This document shows, piece by piece, positions 10,450-20,024 of a stretch of DNA of 64,000 bases. Location: positions 1 to 64,000 of the forward strand of contig JAVKDJ010000011.1 of assembly GCA_040222275.1 (NCBI GenBank), read 5' to 3'. Each line of letters starts with the position of its first letter. Within the stretch, counting starts at the first letter, position 1. The notes beneath the pieces are model-generated. The model saw nothing but the letters and a program-made list of their open reading frames with translations. It made no database searches and was not told where the DNA came from. This stretch comes from CAXBNB01 sp040222275 (GTDB lineage: Bacteria > Bacteroidota > Bacteroidia > Cytophagales > Cyclobacteriaceae). A program made the translations under genes and the position numbers.

Positions 10450-11909
10450 AGGATGTCCCGTACTACATTTCCATGTACATCGGTCAACCTGAACCTTCTG
10501 CCCTGGTGTTTGAATACAAGTGCTTCATGGTCTATACCTAAGGTGTGGAGAATGGTAGCCTGGAAATCATGTACATGTACAGGGTCTTTCACTATGTTGT
10601 ACCCAAACTCATCAGTTTGCCCATAAGAAATTCCTGGTTTGATACCTCCACCAGCCATCCAGGCAGTAAAGCAGCGGGGGTGGTGGTCCCGGCCATACCT
10701 ATCGCCCCGGTCAATACCTTGTGAGAAATTGGTTCGTCCAAATTCCCCTCCCCAAATGACCAGGGTGTCATGCAGCAAGCCCCTTCTTTTAAGGTCTGTC
10801 ACAAGTGCGGCAGATGCCTGGTCGGTATCCCTGCACTGTTTGGATATATGGTCTGGCAGGTCGTTGTGGTGGTCCCATCCTTGATGGTACAATTGTATAA
10901 ACCTTACATCCCTTTCGGCCAGTTTTCTTGCCAGCAGGCAGTTGGCAGCATAAGTGCCCGGAATCCGCGACTCAGGGCCATAGAGTTCGTACACTTCTTC
11001 TGGTTCGTTGGAGACGTCCATTACTTCTGGCACTGAAGTTTGCATTCGATAGGCCATTTCGTACTGGGCAATTCTGGTATTAACCTCAGGATTGCGGACT
11101 TCTGTATGATAAAGCTCATTCAATTCTTTCAACTGATCCAGCACACGCCTGCGGCTATGATGTGTAATTCCTTCTGGATTAGTGAGGTATAGTACAGGTT
11201 CTTTCCCAGACCTGAATTGCACTCCCTGGTGAAGGGATGGTAAAAATCCAGTGCCCCATAGCCGTGAAGACAAAGGTTGTGCAGCTGCCACCCTTCCCGA
11301 TCCTTTGGAAAGGAGCACGCAAAAAGCCGGAAGGTTTTCATTGCTGCTGCCAAGTCCATAACTGAGCCATGCACCCATGCTGGGGCGGCCACTCAATTGT
11401 GAGCCACTTTGAAAAAATGTCATGGCCGGGTCGTGGTTGATGGCTTCAGTGTGCAGCGATTTTACAAAACATAGGTCATCCACAATTTGGGAGGTATAAG
11501 GCAATAAGTCGCTTACCCATGCACCGCTTTTTCCATGTTGTTTAAATGATTTGACGGCCCCTTTCAGGGGGAAGCCACTTTGATTGGCTGTCATACCGGT
11601 TAGGCGTTGGCCTTGCCTTACAGAATCGGGCAATTCTTCACCTTCCCTGGTCTTGAGCAGGGGTTTGTAATCGAACAATTCCATTTGGGCAGGCCCACCG
11701 CTTTGAAAAAGATAGATCACCCTTTTGGCGGTTGGGGCGTGGTGTGGCATTTTACCAAAGCCAATAGGATTTGCGTCTGTTTTCCCCATACAGCCCGGGA
11801 TCAAACTGCTAAGGGCGGCCAATCCAATGCCAGTACCAGCTTTTTCCAGAAATGCCCTTCTGCTGAGTTGAAGTGGTGAAAAGGAGTCTAAAATATCTTG
11901 TTCAGTCAT
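10443..11909 (-). CDS. DUF1501 domain-containing protein (Tat-exported sulfatase-like)
   Basis: 488 residues. The N-terminus carries a twin-arginine signal (LSRRAFLEKAG, then a hydrophobic stretch ending LIPGC), so it is probably exported folded and may be lipid-anchored. The body has the DUF1501 hallmarks HDPAMTFFQSGSQLSGRPSMGAWLSYGLGS-like segment, VIWGGEFGRTNFSQG and GRDHHPRCFTAWMAGGGIK. The family belongs to the alkaline-phosphatase/sulfatase fold; its reaction is not known. It starts 11 bp downstream of the cytochrome gene at 11921-15124. The pairing is the rule in Planctomycetes and is also found in some Bacteroidetes. I infer a two-gene envelope unit, perhaps tied to polysaccharide use. 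Confidence 0.88.
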   Translation of the reverse strand: MTEQDILDSFSPLQLSRRAFLEKAGTGIGLAALSSLIPGCMGKTDANPIGFGKMPHHAPTAKRVIYLFQSGGPAQMELFDYKPLLKTREGEELPDSVRQGQRLTGMTANQSGFPLKGAVKSFKQHGKSGAWVSDLLPYTSQIVDDLCFVKSLHTEAINHDPAMTFFQSGSQLSGRPSMGAWLSYGLGSSNENLPAFCVLLSKGSGRVAAAQPLSSRLWGTGFLPSLHQGVQFRSGKEPVLYLTNPEGITHHSRRRVLDQLKELNELYHTEVRNPEVNTRIAQYEMAYRMQTSVPEVMDVSNEPEEVYELYGPESRIPGTYAANCLLARKLAERDVRFIQLYHQGWDHHNDLPDHISKQCRDTDQASAALVTDLKRRGLLHDTLVIWGGEFGRTNFSQGIDRGDRYGRDHHPRCFTAWMAGGGIKPGISYGQTDEFGYNIVKDPVHVHDFQATILHTLGIDHEALVFKHQGRRFRLTDVHGNVVRDILA

Positions 11910-11920
11910 AGTCGGTGATT

Positions 11921-14900
11921 TTAACCTTTCATAATCGATTCGGTCAGGTTGAGTATGGCACTTGCCACCACAGAATAAGCAGCCAATTCGGCTGGCGGTA
12001 CATTGCCTGGCACAGAGTATTCCCCTGTGGACAGTAGTTTTTTGGCACTTTCTGGGTTTTTCTCAAAATCCTCTTTTTCGGCCTGGTACATTTCGTTTAG
12101 GATTTTGATTTCCGCTGTTTTTGGCTGACGGGAAGTCACCAGCTTAAAGGCGAATTTAATTTGCTCTTCAACGGAACTGCCCCCTTCGTTTATCATCCGG
12201 GCAGCCAGTAGTCTGGACGCTTCCACAAATTGTGGGTCGTTGAGCAATACCAGTGCCTGCATTGGGGTGCTGGTGGCGCCTCTCTTGATGGTGCATTGTT
12301 CCCTGCCTGGCGCATCAAATATTGTCATAGAAGGAGGTGGTAACGTTCGTTTCCAAAAAGTATATAGGCTCCTTCGGTACAACTCGTCTCCATGGCCTTG
12401 AAGGTACTTGCGAAGGCTTTGGTTGCCGGAAGCTACTTCCAGCCAAAGGCCTTTGGGTTGGTATGGCTTCACGCTTGGTCCACCGACCTGCTTTGCAAGC
12501 AAACCACTCGCTTTCAATGCATGATCACGGATCATTTCCGCGGGTAGTCGTGCCTGTGGGCCTCTGGCGAGCAGTATATTTTCCGGGTCAATCTCTTCAA
12601 GATACTTGGAGGATTTTACAGTTTGCCGGTAGGTAGCTGACATCACCATGGTTTTCAGCAGTTCCTTTACGTTCCAATCGGACGCCTGAAACTCCACCGC
12701 CAACCAGTCGAGCAGGTCTGGGTGGGAGGGAAGTGTGCCCTGACTTCCAAAATCACCAGGGGTGGCAACAATCCCCCGTCCAAATATCATTTGCCAATAG
12801 CGATTGACAACCACCCTGGCAGTCAATGGGTTCATGGGATCGAAAAGCCATTCGGCCAGCCCCAATCTATTTGCTTTATACTTGCTGTCAAAAGCGAGTA
12901 CAGCATCAGGCGTGCCAGCAGCTACCGGCTCTCCCGGTGCGTCATATTGGCCCCTGTGGAGTAGATAGGCTTGCCTTTGGGAATCCATATCTGCCATTAC
13001 CATGGTTGGTTTCAGCACGATATCATCTGTCCGGCCCTCACGAATTTTGTATTTCCTAAGTCGTTCGATCAAATCCTGATATTTTTTGTCTTTATGCGCT
13101 AATTGATGATAAAACAGCCGTTTTTTGTCAGAAGTGCTTTTATTTGTCTTAGGCAGCAACTCCGAAATAGGATCAAAGGATGTTAGTTTTTGCACCTCTA
13201 GTGAATCGAGTGCCCTGTTGAAAAACATCAGTTCATCCAATTGTCCGGCCATCAGACCATCGCTGTTTCCACGACCATTGTTGCCCAGAACAATGCTTTC
13301 TGAAACAGGTAAAACCCCCTTCAGGTCGTCGTTTTGTACATACGTGTCCAATAGAATGCCATTCATATAAAGGTGCACCCCCGGGCTGGTGGCAGAACCA
13401 TCGTATGTCAATACAATTTGTACCCACTCATTGGCAGGCAGGGTTTCCTTGCTCAATACCTGTAGCCTCGTTTCGTTTGTGGCATTGAACCAGTAGATGT
13501 TGAGCATTTTGTCGTTGGTTACCCGAATCAGGAAGTTGGATTTTTCTTCGTTGATCCACGAAACCAAAATAGGCCCTCTGATGCCCCCATCCAGCGATTT
13601 GATGAAGAAACTAGTCGAGAATGGTCTGGAAAAGTTGAATCGACTGGGCTTTTTTAGCTTTAAGTAGTTCATTCCCATAAACTCCAACCCACCTGAATAC
13701 TTCCCCTGAACAGGGATCACCTCATTTATGCTTTGAGCATGGCCATTGCGGACAACTTCTTCTATCTGGTTGTGCTCTATATAGTCCATCGGATACCAGG
13801 CCACAAGGCCTTCAGGTGCCGGGTTGGAATCCAGACCGGACTCACGATTGGCATCAAATCCAGATTCCCATCTTTCGTTGGTATATTCTTCCAACCTTGT
13901 TTGTTGTGTTTCTACCAATCCCCTAACGTATTGACGTAATTTTTGTACTTTTTCTTCGGGTATGGGAAGGGACGGGTTGGCTACTTCTACACCGTAATCT
14001 ACCCTGCCTTTTTCTGGTACATGATTGAAAAAGCTAAACAGTTGGTAATATTCCTTTTGGGTGATGGGATCATATTTATGGTCGTGGCATTGGGCACATT
14101 CTACCGTCAAACCCAGAAATGCAGTTGAAAAGGTGTTTACCCTGTCCAAGACATAAGTAACCCGGTACTCTTCATCAATTACACCTACTTCTTGAGTGAT
14201 CTTGTGGTTTCTGTTAAACCCAGTTGCCAGCTTTTGTTCGTAGGTAGCTTCGGGCAACAAATCCCCGGCCAACTGCCACGTAACGAAATCATTGTAAGGC
14301 ATGTTTCGGTTGAAAGCATCGATAATCCAATCCCGCCAAGGCCACATGCTCCGTTCAATATCGTCTTGGTAGCCATGAGAATCGGCGTACCTCGCCAAAT
14401 CCAACCATTCCATGGCCATACGTTCACCATAAGTGTCTTGTAACAAAAAGGAATCTACCAGTTTCTCGTAAGACTCAGGAGAATTGTCGGCAACAAAAGA
14501 ATCTATCTCTTGCAAGGAAGGAGGGAGCCCGCGCAGGTCAAAAGACAGCCGACGGATCAATTTTTCTTTTGTCGCTTGTTCAGACGGTTTGAGTTCCAGT
14601 TTTTCCAACTTATGCAGGATGAAGTTGTCAATCGGGTTAATCGCAATTTCATTGTTCTCAATTTGTGGGACATCTGGTTTAATCGGGGGGGCGAATGCCC
14701 AATGCGACTTCCACTGGGCACCCTGCGCTATCCATTTCTTTAGAATTTCGATTTCCCGGGTAGATAGCTCGAGTTTGGATTCGGGAGGGGGCATCATTTC
14801 GTCGGGATCTATAGATGTAATCCTATGGATCAATTGGCTTTCTTTAAGATTGCCTGGTACAATCGCATAACGTTCGCCCAGGCTATCGAGGGAGGCAAAA

Positions 14901-15124
14901 GCATGCGCTTCCAGGTCAAGTCTGAGGTCCCCCTTTCTTGCCTTTTCGTCCGGGCCATGGCAGGCAAAACACCGATCGGATAAAATAGGACGCACATCAA
15001 AATTGAAATCCACATTTTCGGGAATGTCGAGATGGGCTTCTGTCGTTTTAAGATTACCTGGTTGGCAGCCTTCAATACAGAATATGACAATAAAAAAACA
15101 GAGAAAGACAAACAGGTTTTTCAT
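11921..15124 (-). CDS. Planctomycete-type cytochrome/DUF1549/LamG/DUF1553 lipoprotein
   Basis: 1,067 residues. Lipoprotein signal (FCIEGC). PSCyt1 domain about 43-145 with one haem-binding motif (DRCFACHGPD) and MMPPPESKLE. The PSCyt2/DUF1549 domain begins at NPIDNFILHKLEKLEL and contains DLRGLPPS, LDLARYADSHGYQDD and ECAQCHDHKYDPI. A LamG/concanavalin-like insert lies about 460-630 (GLVAWYPMD, VLGNNGRGNSDG). The PSD1/DUF1553 domain is near 740-1030 (NPLTARVVVNRYWQMIFGRG, FDAPGREQCTIKRG). The DUF1501 gene follows at 11 bp. Function is unproven; the single c-type haem plus a lectin-like fold suggest an outer-envelope protein linked to carbohydrate oxidation or binding. No frameshift or truncation is seen. 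Confidence 0.9.
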   Translation of the reverse strand: MKNLFVFLCFFIVIFCIEGCQPGNLKTTEAHLDIPENVDFNFDVRPILSDRCFACHGPDEKARKGDLRLDLEAHAFASLDSLGERYAIVPGNLKESQLIHRITSIDPDEMMPPPESKLELSTREIEILKKWIAQGAQWKSHWAFAPPIKPDVPQIENNEIAINPIDNFILHKLEKLELKPSEQATKEKLIRRLSFDLRGLPPSLQEIDSFVADNSPESYEKLVDSFLLQDTYGERMAMEWLDLARYADSHGYQDDIERSMWPWRDWIIDAFNRNMPYNDFVTWQLAGDLLPEATYEQKLATGFNRNHKITQEVGVIDEEYRVTYVLDRVNTFSTAFLGLTVECAQCHDHKYDPITQKEYYQLFSFFNHVPEKGRVDYGVEVANPSLPIPEEKVQKLRQYVRGLVETQQTRLEEYTNERWESGFDANRESGLDSNPAPEGLVAWYPMDYIEHNQIEEVVRNGHAQSINEVIPVQGKYSGGLEFMGMNYLKLKKPSRFNFSRPFSTSFFIKSLDGGIRGPILVSWINEEKSNFLIRVTNDKMLNIYWFNATNETRLQVLSKETLPANEWVQIVLTYDGSATSPGVHLYMNGILLDTYVQNDDLKGVLPVSESIVLGNNGRGNSDGLMAGQLDELMFFNRALDSLEVQKLTSFDPISELLPKTNKSTSDKKRLFYHQLAHKDKKYQDLIERLRKYKIREGRTDDIVLKPTMVMADMDSQRQAYLLHRGQYDAPGEPVAAGTPDAVLAFDSKYKANRLGLAEWLFDPMNPLTARVVVNRYWQMIFGRGIVATPGDFGSQGTLPSHPDLLDWLAVEFQASDWNVKELLKTMVMSATYRQTVKSSKYLEEIDPENILLARGPQARLPAEMIRDHALKASGLLAKQVGGPSVKPYQPKGLWLEVASGNQSLRKYLQGHGDELYRRSLYTFWKRTLPPPSMTIFDAPGREQCTIKRGATSTPMQALVLLNDPQFVEASRLLAARMINEGGSSVEEQIKFAFKLVTSRQPKTAEIKILNEMYQAEKEDFEKNPESAKKLLSTGEYSVPGNVPPAELAAYSVVASAILNLTESIMKG

Positions 15125-15618
15125 GGTACTGGGAAGTAAGCATACGGCTTTGAAAAGGTATGTAATGTTTTTTCAAAATACAAATGGGCATGCCAGCAGC
15201 AGGACAAACGCACGCAATGAAAAACCCTCCAAGGGTTTCCCTGGCAAGTGGCGGAAGTAACTTTAACCACTGCGAGTACATGGAAAATGCAACCCTTGGA
15301 GGGTTCTGTCCTTACAATATTTTAAATCCTTTGCCCTGCGCCAACAGGTCTGGATTGAAATGTTAATAGCAGGTGACGATTGTGGAACTGACCTCATTGG
15401 TGTAAAACCTAAGCCTTAATAGTGAGAAGTATCCTGATCAAATTCCCATTGGTAGTTTTTGTACACTAATTAAGGTTTTAAAGGAGATTTTTGTCTCAAA
15501 ATCCCCGCTATTTTATGGTTAATTATTAGATTTATTAAATGGTACAAAAGTGGGCATAATATATGTGTGATGTTTGATAAAGTAGTTTTTAAGGCCTTTA
15601 GCTTTTAAGAAAAGGTAT
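15125..15618. other. Intergenic gap of 494 bp, no gene
   Basis: Divergent region between the cytochrome gene and the histidine kinase. It contains the palindrome pair at 15223-15305. The rest is AT-rich DNA (15430-15610) that should hold the kinase promoter, but no exact TAnnTTTG box was found. Confidence 0.6.
15223..15305. repeat. REP-like inverted pair, 15-bp arms
   Basis: aaccctccaagggtt at 15223-15237 and its exact reverse complement aacccttggagggtt at 15291-15305, with 53 bp between. Each arm is itself nearly palindromic. The same design with a different arm sequence recurs at 30850-30928. This looks like a non-autonomous REP-type element. Confidence 0.7.
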
Positions 15619-17580
15619 ATGATAACCAATAAACAACTCACACCCAAAGCGTTGGTAATGGCATTGGCAGCAATGACATTGTTGATAAGTGGAATGGTAA
15701 TGATTGGATGGCTCACTGATTTGAGGTTGGTGCTCAGTGTTATTCCTGAGGGTGCTACTATGAAATTTAACACGGCACTGTTGCTTTTTCTTTTAGGAGT
15801 TGGATTATTAACTACAATTTTTAATCTCAAACAAGGCCGGTTAATTCGCAAGGCAATAGCCGTATTTGTTTTTGCAATGGGGTTGGCCACCCTGCTACAG
15901 GATTTTTTCAGCTCTTCTGCTTTTCTCGATTTACTTTTTGTGGATGACCCTTACAGCATTGGAAAGTCTGGGAGAATGTCGCCTGCTACCGCGGTATGCT
16001 TTATGCTGCTGGCCGTGGGGTTGGTTGGGGTGAATGCACCGCAGGTATCCGTTAGGCGAAACGCCCAACATGTATTACTTATCGTAATTTTTATTTCGTT
16101 TCTGGTGGTGGTCGCTTATATCCTGCAAATCCCCAAGGAGAGCAAAGTATTTTTGTTGAGTTCGATGGCTATTCATACGTCCGTTTTGTGTATGTTGTTG
16201 GCGGTTGGCTTATCATTAAAAAACCGCACCCTTGGGTTCATGGGGCTTCTGACAGGCAAGCATGCTGGAAGCAAACTCATTCAGATGCTCCTGCCCTTTA
16301 ATATTGCCCTGCCACTGGTGCTTAGCTATGTGCTTTTAAACCTCAACCACAGCAATCAAATCGACCATGATTTCGGTATAGCGGTTCATACTGTCATTTT
16401 CACCCTTACCAGTATTGCCTACATCTCTATCATTTCTATCGGGCTGAATAAATCGGATGTACAAAGAAAGGAACTGGAAGGGTCGCTGAAAAGTACCAAT
16501 CAGGAGTTGACTTACTTTAAACAGGCACTGGATGAAACGGCCATTGTGGCCATTACCGATTCCAACGATGTGATTAATTATGTGAATGATAAATTTTGCA
16601 AAACCTCCAAATTTGGCAGGAGTGAACTAATTGGACAAACGCATCAAATAGTCAATTCGGGGTATCACCCAAAGGAGTTTTTTGTTGATATGTGGGAAAC
16701 CATCAGCAATGGCGATGCATGGGTAGGGGAAATCCGAAACAAGGCCAAAGACGGCAGCTATTACTGGGTGCTGACTTCTATTGTACCTTTCAAGAATGAT
16801 GTTGGTGATATATACCAATACCTTTCTATCCGGCAGGACATTACCAAACGCAAGGAGGTAGAGGGCTTGCTGTCTTCCCAATACATCCCAACCCTGGAGC
16901 GAAAAAACAAGGAACTGGAACATTTTGTTTTTATAGCTTCGCATGATTTGCAGGAACCCCTGCATACTTTGAGGGGCATAGTAGATTTGCTGGAAAAGGA
17001 ATATAAGGGGCAACTGGATGAAACCGCCGATGAATACCTGGGGTACATTAGCGGTGCTACCAGGAGAATGAGCGATCTGATAAAAGGCCTTTTAGACTAT
17101 TCCAGAATTGGGGGAAAAAAGCTGCTGGAAGAGGTAGATTGCAACGAAATATTGAGGGCTATAGGGGAAGACCTGGCTGCACATATCGAATCTACCAATA
17201 CCACCCTAATAGTAGAAGATCTACCTCATATCAAGGCATATAGGACCGAACTCAGGCTTTTGTTTCAGAACCTGATCAACAATGCCATCAAGTTTCGCCA
17301 AAAAGGCATAGACCCTGAAGTGCACATTTCGGTGGAAAGGGACGATGGCCATTGGAAATTTGCAGTAAGGGACAATGGTATCGGAATAGAAGAAGACCAT
17401 AAACATAAAATATTTGCCATTTTTAAGCGCCTGCACAGTAGGAGCGAGTACGAAGGAACAGGAATAGGCCTTTCCCATTGCCAAAAGATTGTCCATTTGT
17501 TTGGTGGGGGGATTTGGGTGGATTCTAAACCTATGCAGGGCAGTACATTTTACTTTACTATACCCATAAATATAAAATAA
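15619..17580 (+). CDS. Membrane sensor histidine kinase (7-8 TM, PAS, HisKA, HATPase)
   Basis: 653 residues. About eight hydrophobic segments fill residues 1-285. A PAS domain follows about 300-415 (DETAIVAITDSNDVINYVND, ending SIRQDITKRKE), with the WETISNGDAWVGEIRNKAKDG segment typical of PAS-PAC sensors. The HisKA helix holds the phosphorylation site His442 (FIASHDLQEPLHTLRG). The ATPase domain shows the N box (LINNAIKF), G1 (VRDNGIGIEEDH) and G2 (GTGIGLSHCQKIV). There is no receiver domain. The stop overlaps the start of the response regulator by one base (taATG), so the two are translationally coupled and form a cognate pair. The signal is unknown. Confidence 0.92.
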   Translation: MITNKQLTPKALVMALAAMTLLISGMVMIGWLTDLRLVLSVIPEGATMKFNTALLLFLLGVGLLTTIFNLKQGRLIRKAIAVFVFAMGLATLLQDFFSSSAFLDLLFVDDPYSIGKSGRMSPATAVCFMLLAVGLVGVNAPQVSVRRNAQHVLLIVIFISFLVVVAYILQIPKESKVFLLSSMAIHTSVLCMLLAVGLSLKNRTLGFMGLLTGKHAGSKLIQMLLPFNIALPLVLSYVLLNLNHSNQIDHDFGIAVHTVIFTLTSIAYISIISIGLNKSDVQRKELEGSLKSTNQELTYFKQALDETAIVAITDSNDVINYVNDKFCKTSKFGRSELIGQTHQIVNSGYHPKEFFVDMWETISNGDAWVGEIRNKAKDGSYYWVLTSIVPFKNDVGDIYQYLSIRQDITKRKEVEGLLSSQYIPTLERKNKELEHFVFIASHDLQEPLHTLRGIVDLLEKEYKGQLDETADEYLGYISGATRRMSDLIKGLLDYSRIGGKKLLEEVDCNEILRAIGEDLAAHIESTNTTLIVEDLPHIKAYRTELRLLFQNLINNAIKFRQKGIDPEVHISVERDDGHWKFAVRDNGIGIEEDHKHKIFAIFKRLHSRSEYEGTGIGLSHCQKIVHLFGGGIWVDSKPMQGSTFYFTIPINIK

Positions 17581-17996
17581 TGAAAAGAAAACTCAATTGT
17601 ATTTTGTTAATTGATGATGACAAGGCTACTAATTTCCTGCATGAGATGGTCATTAAAAGAATGGATTGTACGGAAAAGGTGGTCTCTATCGAAAGTGGAC
17701 AAGAAGCCCTTGACTACTTGCAATTGAAGGAAAATGGTAAAAACCCACAACCAGACCTCATATTTTTGGACATCAACATGCCGGCTATGAATGGCTGGGA
17801 GTTTTTGGAAAAGTACAACGAACTGGACAAAGGCGAAAAAGGACGTGTGGTGTTGATGATGCTGACAACATCGCTCAACCCGGACGACAAGGAGGGTGCA
17901 AAGGATATACCAGCAGTACATGGGTTCATGAATAAACCCCTGACCCAAAAAATGATGAAGGAGACATTGGAAAAATATTTTTCCGATTGGATTTAG
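17580..17996 (+). CDS. Single-domain response regulator (CheY/Rcp1-like)
   Basis: 138 residues, receiver domain only. Acidic pocket LIDDDKAT, phospho-acceptor Asp64 in FLDINMPAMNGWEF, conserved Thr in MLTTSLN, and Lys in FMNKPLT. There is no output domain, as in the Rcp1-like regulators usually paired with phytochrome-like or PAS kinases. It shares one base with the kinase gene, so it is its likely partner. It may act by protein contact or within a phosphorelay rather than on DNA. Confidence 0.92.
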   Translation: MKRKLNCILLIDDDKATNFLHEMVIKRMDCTEKVVSIESGQEALDYLQLKENGKNPQPDLIFLDINMPAMNGWEFLEKYNELDKGEKGRVVLMMLTTSLNPDDKEGAKDIPAVHGFMNKPLTQKMMKETLEKYFSDWI

Positions 17997-18025
17997 GCTC
18001 CTTGAAGATTTGTTTTGGTATTGAT

Positions 18026-18043
18026 TCAACTTTCCAAAGTTGA
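18026..18043. repeat. 18-bp perfect palindrome after the response regulator
   Basis: tcaactttccaaagttga: eight-base arms around cc, 29 bp after the response-regulator stop. It resembles the arms of the REP-like pairs at 15223 and 30850 (aac-pyrimidines-cca-purines-gtt). It could also be a hairpin ending the two-component transcript, but no T-run follows. Confidence 0.5.
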
Positions 18044-18165
18044 CTTATAAGGCCAGGTTTTATATATTGAAAATGGTTCAATCGGATGTACTCAAGAAGT
18101 TGAAATGAACCAAAGGGTTTGAATGGCAGTCGCATGAATGAAGTGAAAACTATTTTTAGCAGACT

Positions 18166-18591
18166 ATGGTAATCTTTCTGGCAGTTGTTGCGGGTCTTTT
18201 GCTGTTCACTTTATCAGGCTTGCATTTTTACTGGGCCTTTGGTGGTAGTTGGGGTTTTGATGAAGCTTTGCCTACTGATGAGCAGGGTAAAAGGGTGCTT
18301 AATCCCGGTAAGTTAGACAGCACTGTTGTTGGCCTGGCACTACTGGTATTTGCCATATATTACGCCATCATTGCGTTAAGCATTCCAGCGATTTTACCAG
18401 ATAGGGTTGTGAAATATGGAGGATGGGTCATTTCGTTACTCTTCCTCTTGAGGGCTGTAGGGGACTTTAAATATATCGGGTTTTTCAAAAAGGTCAGAAG
18501 TACCGATTTTGCCCAAAAAGATAGTTATTATTTCTCTCCCCTTTGTCTGGTGATCGGCGTTACAGGCATTGTTCTGGAGTGGATCATTTAA
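18166..18591 (+). CDS. DUF3995 domain-containing membrane protein
   Basis: 141 residues with four predicted membrane helices (about 3-22, 48-70, 82-102, 118-140). The family signature is present: HFYWAFGGSWGFDEALPT near the N-terminus, then LNPGKLDSTVVGLAL. The function of DUF3995 proteins is unknown. It stands alone between the two-component pair and the convergent proA. No operon partner is evident. Confidence 0.8.
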   Translation: MVIFLAVVAGLLLFTLSGLHFYWAFGGSWGFDEALPTDEQGKRVLNPGKLDSTVVGLALLVFAIYYAIIALSIPAILPDRVVKYGGWVISLLFLLRAVGDFKYIGFFKKVRSTDFAQKDSYYFSPLCLVIGVTGIVLEWII

Positions 18592-18665
18592 AAGACCTTT
18601 TCCCTATAGACCTACCAAAATGCAGCAACAACAACCCTCAGTGATTGCCAATCATTGAGCAGGTA

Positions 18666-19913
18666 CTAAACCCTTACATGTCCATCCCCTCTCACTATCC
18701 ATTTGTAAGTGGTGATTTCTTCAAGTGCCATTGGCCCCCGGGCATGCAGTTTTTGAGTGCTGATGCCGATTTCGGCTCCAAGACCAAACTGGGCGCCATC
18801 TGTGAATGCAGTTGATGTATTGGCATATACCGCTGCTGCATCTACACCATTTAAGAAGGCCTCAATGGTAGAAGGATCGTCCGCAATGATGGCCTCACTA
18901 TGTTTGGAACTATGGGCGGCAATGTGGTCAAGGGCTTCATTGAGGCTCCCCACTGTTTTTACAGCCATCTTGTTGGATAAAAACTCAGTGCCAAAATGCT
19001 CCTCTTCTGCCTTCTGGAGCAGACTATCCGGATAAGTGCTTTTGATCTGATCGAATGACGCCTCGTCCGCAAATATCTCAGTTTCCTTTGCTGCCAGCAG
19101 GGAAGTGATTTCGTTCAGGTCTGTCAGCCTGTCCTGATGGATGAGCAAACAATCCAGTGCATTGCAAACGCTGACCCTACGGGTTTTGGCATTGCATATA
19201 ATTTCTTTGCCCTTGTTGAGGTTGGCGCTTTTGTCAAAGTAGGTATGAACAATGCCAGCCCCGGTTTCTATCGTTGGTACTTTTGCATTGTCCCGTACGA
19301 AGTTGATCAGGTTTTGGCTGCCTCTTGGGATAATGATATCTACATATTCTGTGGCATTCAGCATTTCCGTGGTGGCTGCACGGTCTGTAGGCAGGAGGGT
19401 TACCACATTTTTGTTGATGCCATGATTTTCCAAAACCTGCTGGATGAGGGAAACGATCGCAGTATTCGAAAATTCTGCATCGCTGCTACCTTTCAGTATG
19501 CAGGCGTTCTGGGTTTTGAAGCACAATGAAAATACATCGAAAGAAACATTTGGCCTGGCTTCATATATAATTCCAATTACCCCCATTGGTACCCTTACTT
19601 TTGAGAGCTGAAGTCCGTTATCGAGAGTTTTTTTGGAAATAACATCCCCAACAGGGCTTTTCAGATTGGATACGTTGATGATGTCGGAAGCTATGTCTTT
19701 TATCCTTGTTTCGGTCAGCATCAACCGGTCGTATTTGGGGTCGTTCTTGTCCATCCTGTCCAGATCCTTTTTGTTGGCTTCAAGGAGGGTAGGTATGCTG
19801 TCAATTGCGGATTGGGCAAGGTCGCCGAGGACGGTCTTTATAGTGTCTTCAGACAGGTTTAATAGGGTTCTACTGGCTTGTCTTACGTTTTGAAATGTAC
19901 TTGTTATATCCAT
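18666..19913 (-). CDS. proA: Glutamate-5-semialdehyde dehydrogenase (gamma-glutamyl phosphate reductase)
   Basis: 415 residues, the normal length. It reduces gamma-glutamyl phosphate with NADPH, the second step of proline synthesis. Family motifs seen: VRVPMGVIGIIYEARPNV, IIPRGSQNLI, ETGAGIVHTYFD, the catalytic Cys in RRVSVCNALDCLLIHQ, and FTDGAQFGLGAEIGISTQKLHARGPM near the C-terminus. It lies downstream of proB on the same strand with a 111-bp gap that holds heptamer array A. It is the last gene of the minus-strand amino-acid block. Confidence 0.97.
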   Translation of the reverse strand: MDITSTFQNVRQASRTLLNLSEDTIKTVLGDLAQSAIDSIPTLLEANKKDLDRMDKNDPKYDRLMLTETRIKDIASDIINVSNLKSPVGDVISKKTLDNGLQLSKVRVPMGVIGIIYEARPNVSFDVFSLCFKTQNACILKGSSDAEFSNTAIVSLIQQVLENHGINKNVVTLLPTDRAATTEMLNATEYVDIIIPRGSQNLINFVRDNAKVPTIETGAGIVHTYFDKSANLNKGKEIICNAKTRRVSVCNALDCLLIHQDRLTDLNEITSLLAAKETEIFADEASFDQIKSTYPDSLLQKAEEEHFGTEFLSNKMAVKTVGSLNEALDHIAAHSSKHSEAIIADDPSTIEAFLNGVDAAAVYANTSTAFTDGAQFGLGAEIGISTQKLHARGPMALEEITTYKWIVRGDGHVRV

Positions 19914-19959
19914 TTGTTCGTGTTGTATTCAATGTATTATGTGGGACCGGACTCCAGAA

Positions 19960-20015
19960 GTCAATGGTTAATGGTCAATGGTTAATGGTTAATTGTCAAT
20001 TGTCAATGGTTAATC
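19960..20015. repeat. Heptamer array A (8 x 7 bp)
   Basis: Eight uninterrupted 7-bp units of consensus GTYAATK (gtcaatg, gttaatg, gtcaatg, gttaatg, gttaatt, gtcaatt, gtcaatg, gttaatc) in the proB-proA gap. The array ends 10 bp from the proB stop. Confidence 0.85.
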
Positions 20016-20024
20016 TTTAAAAAA

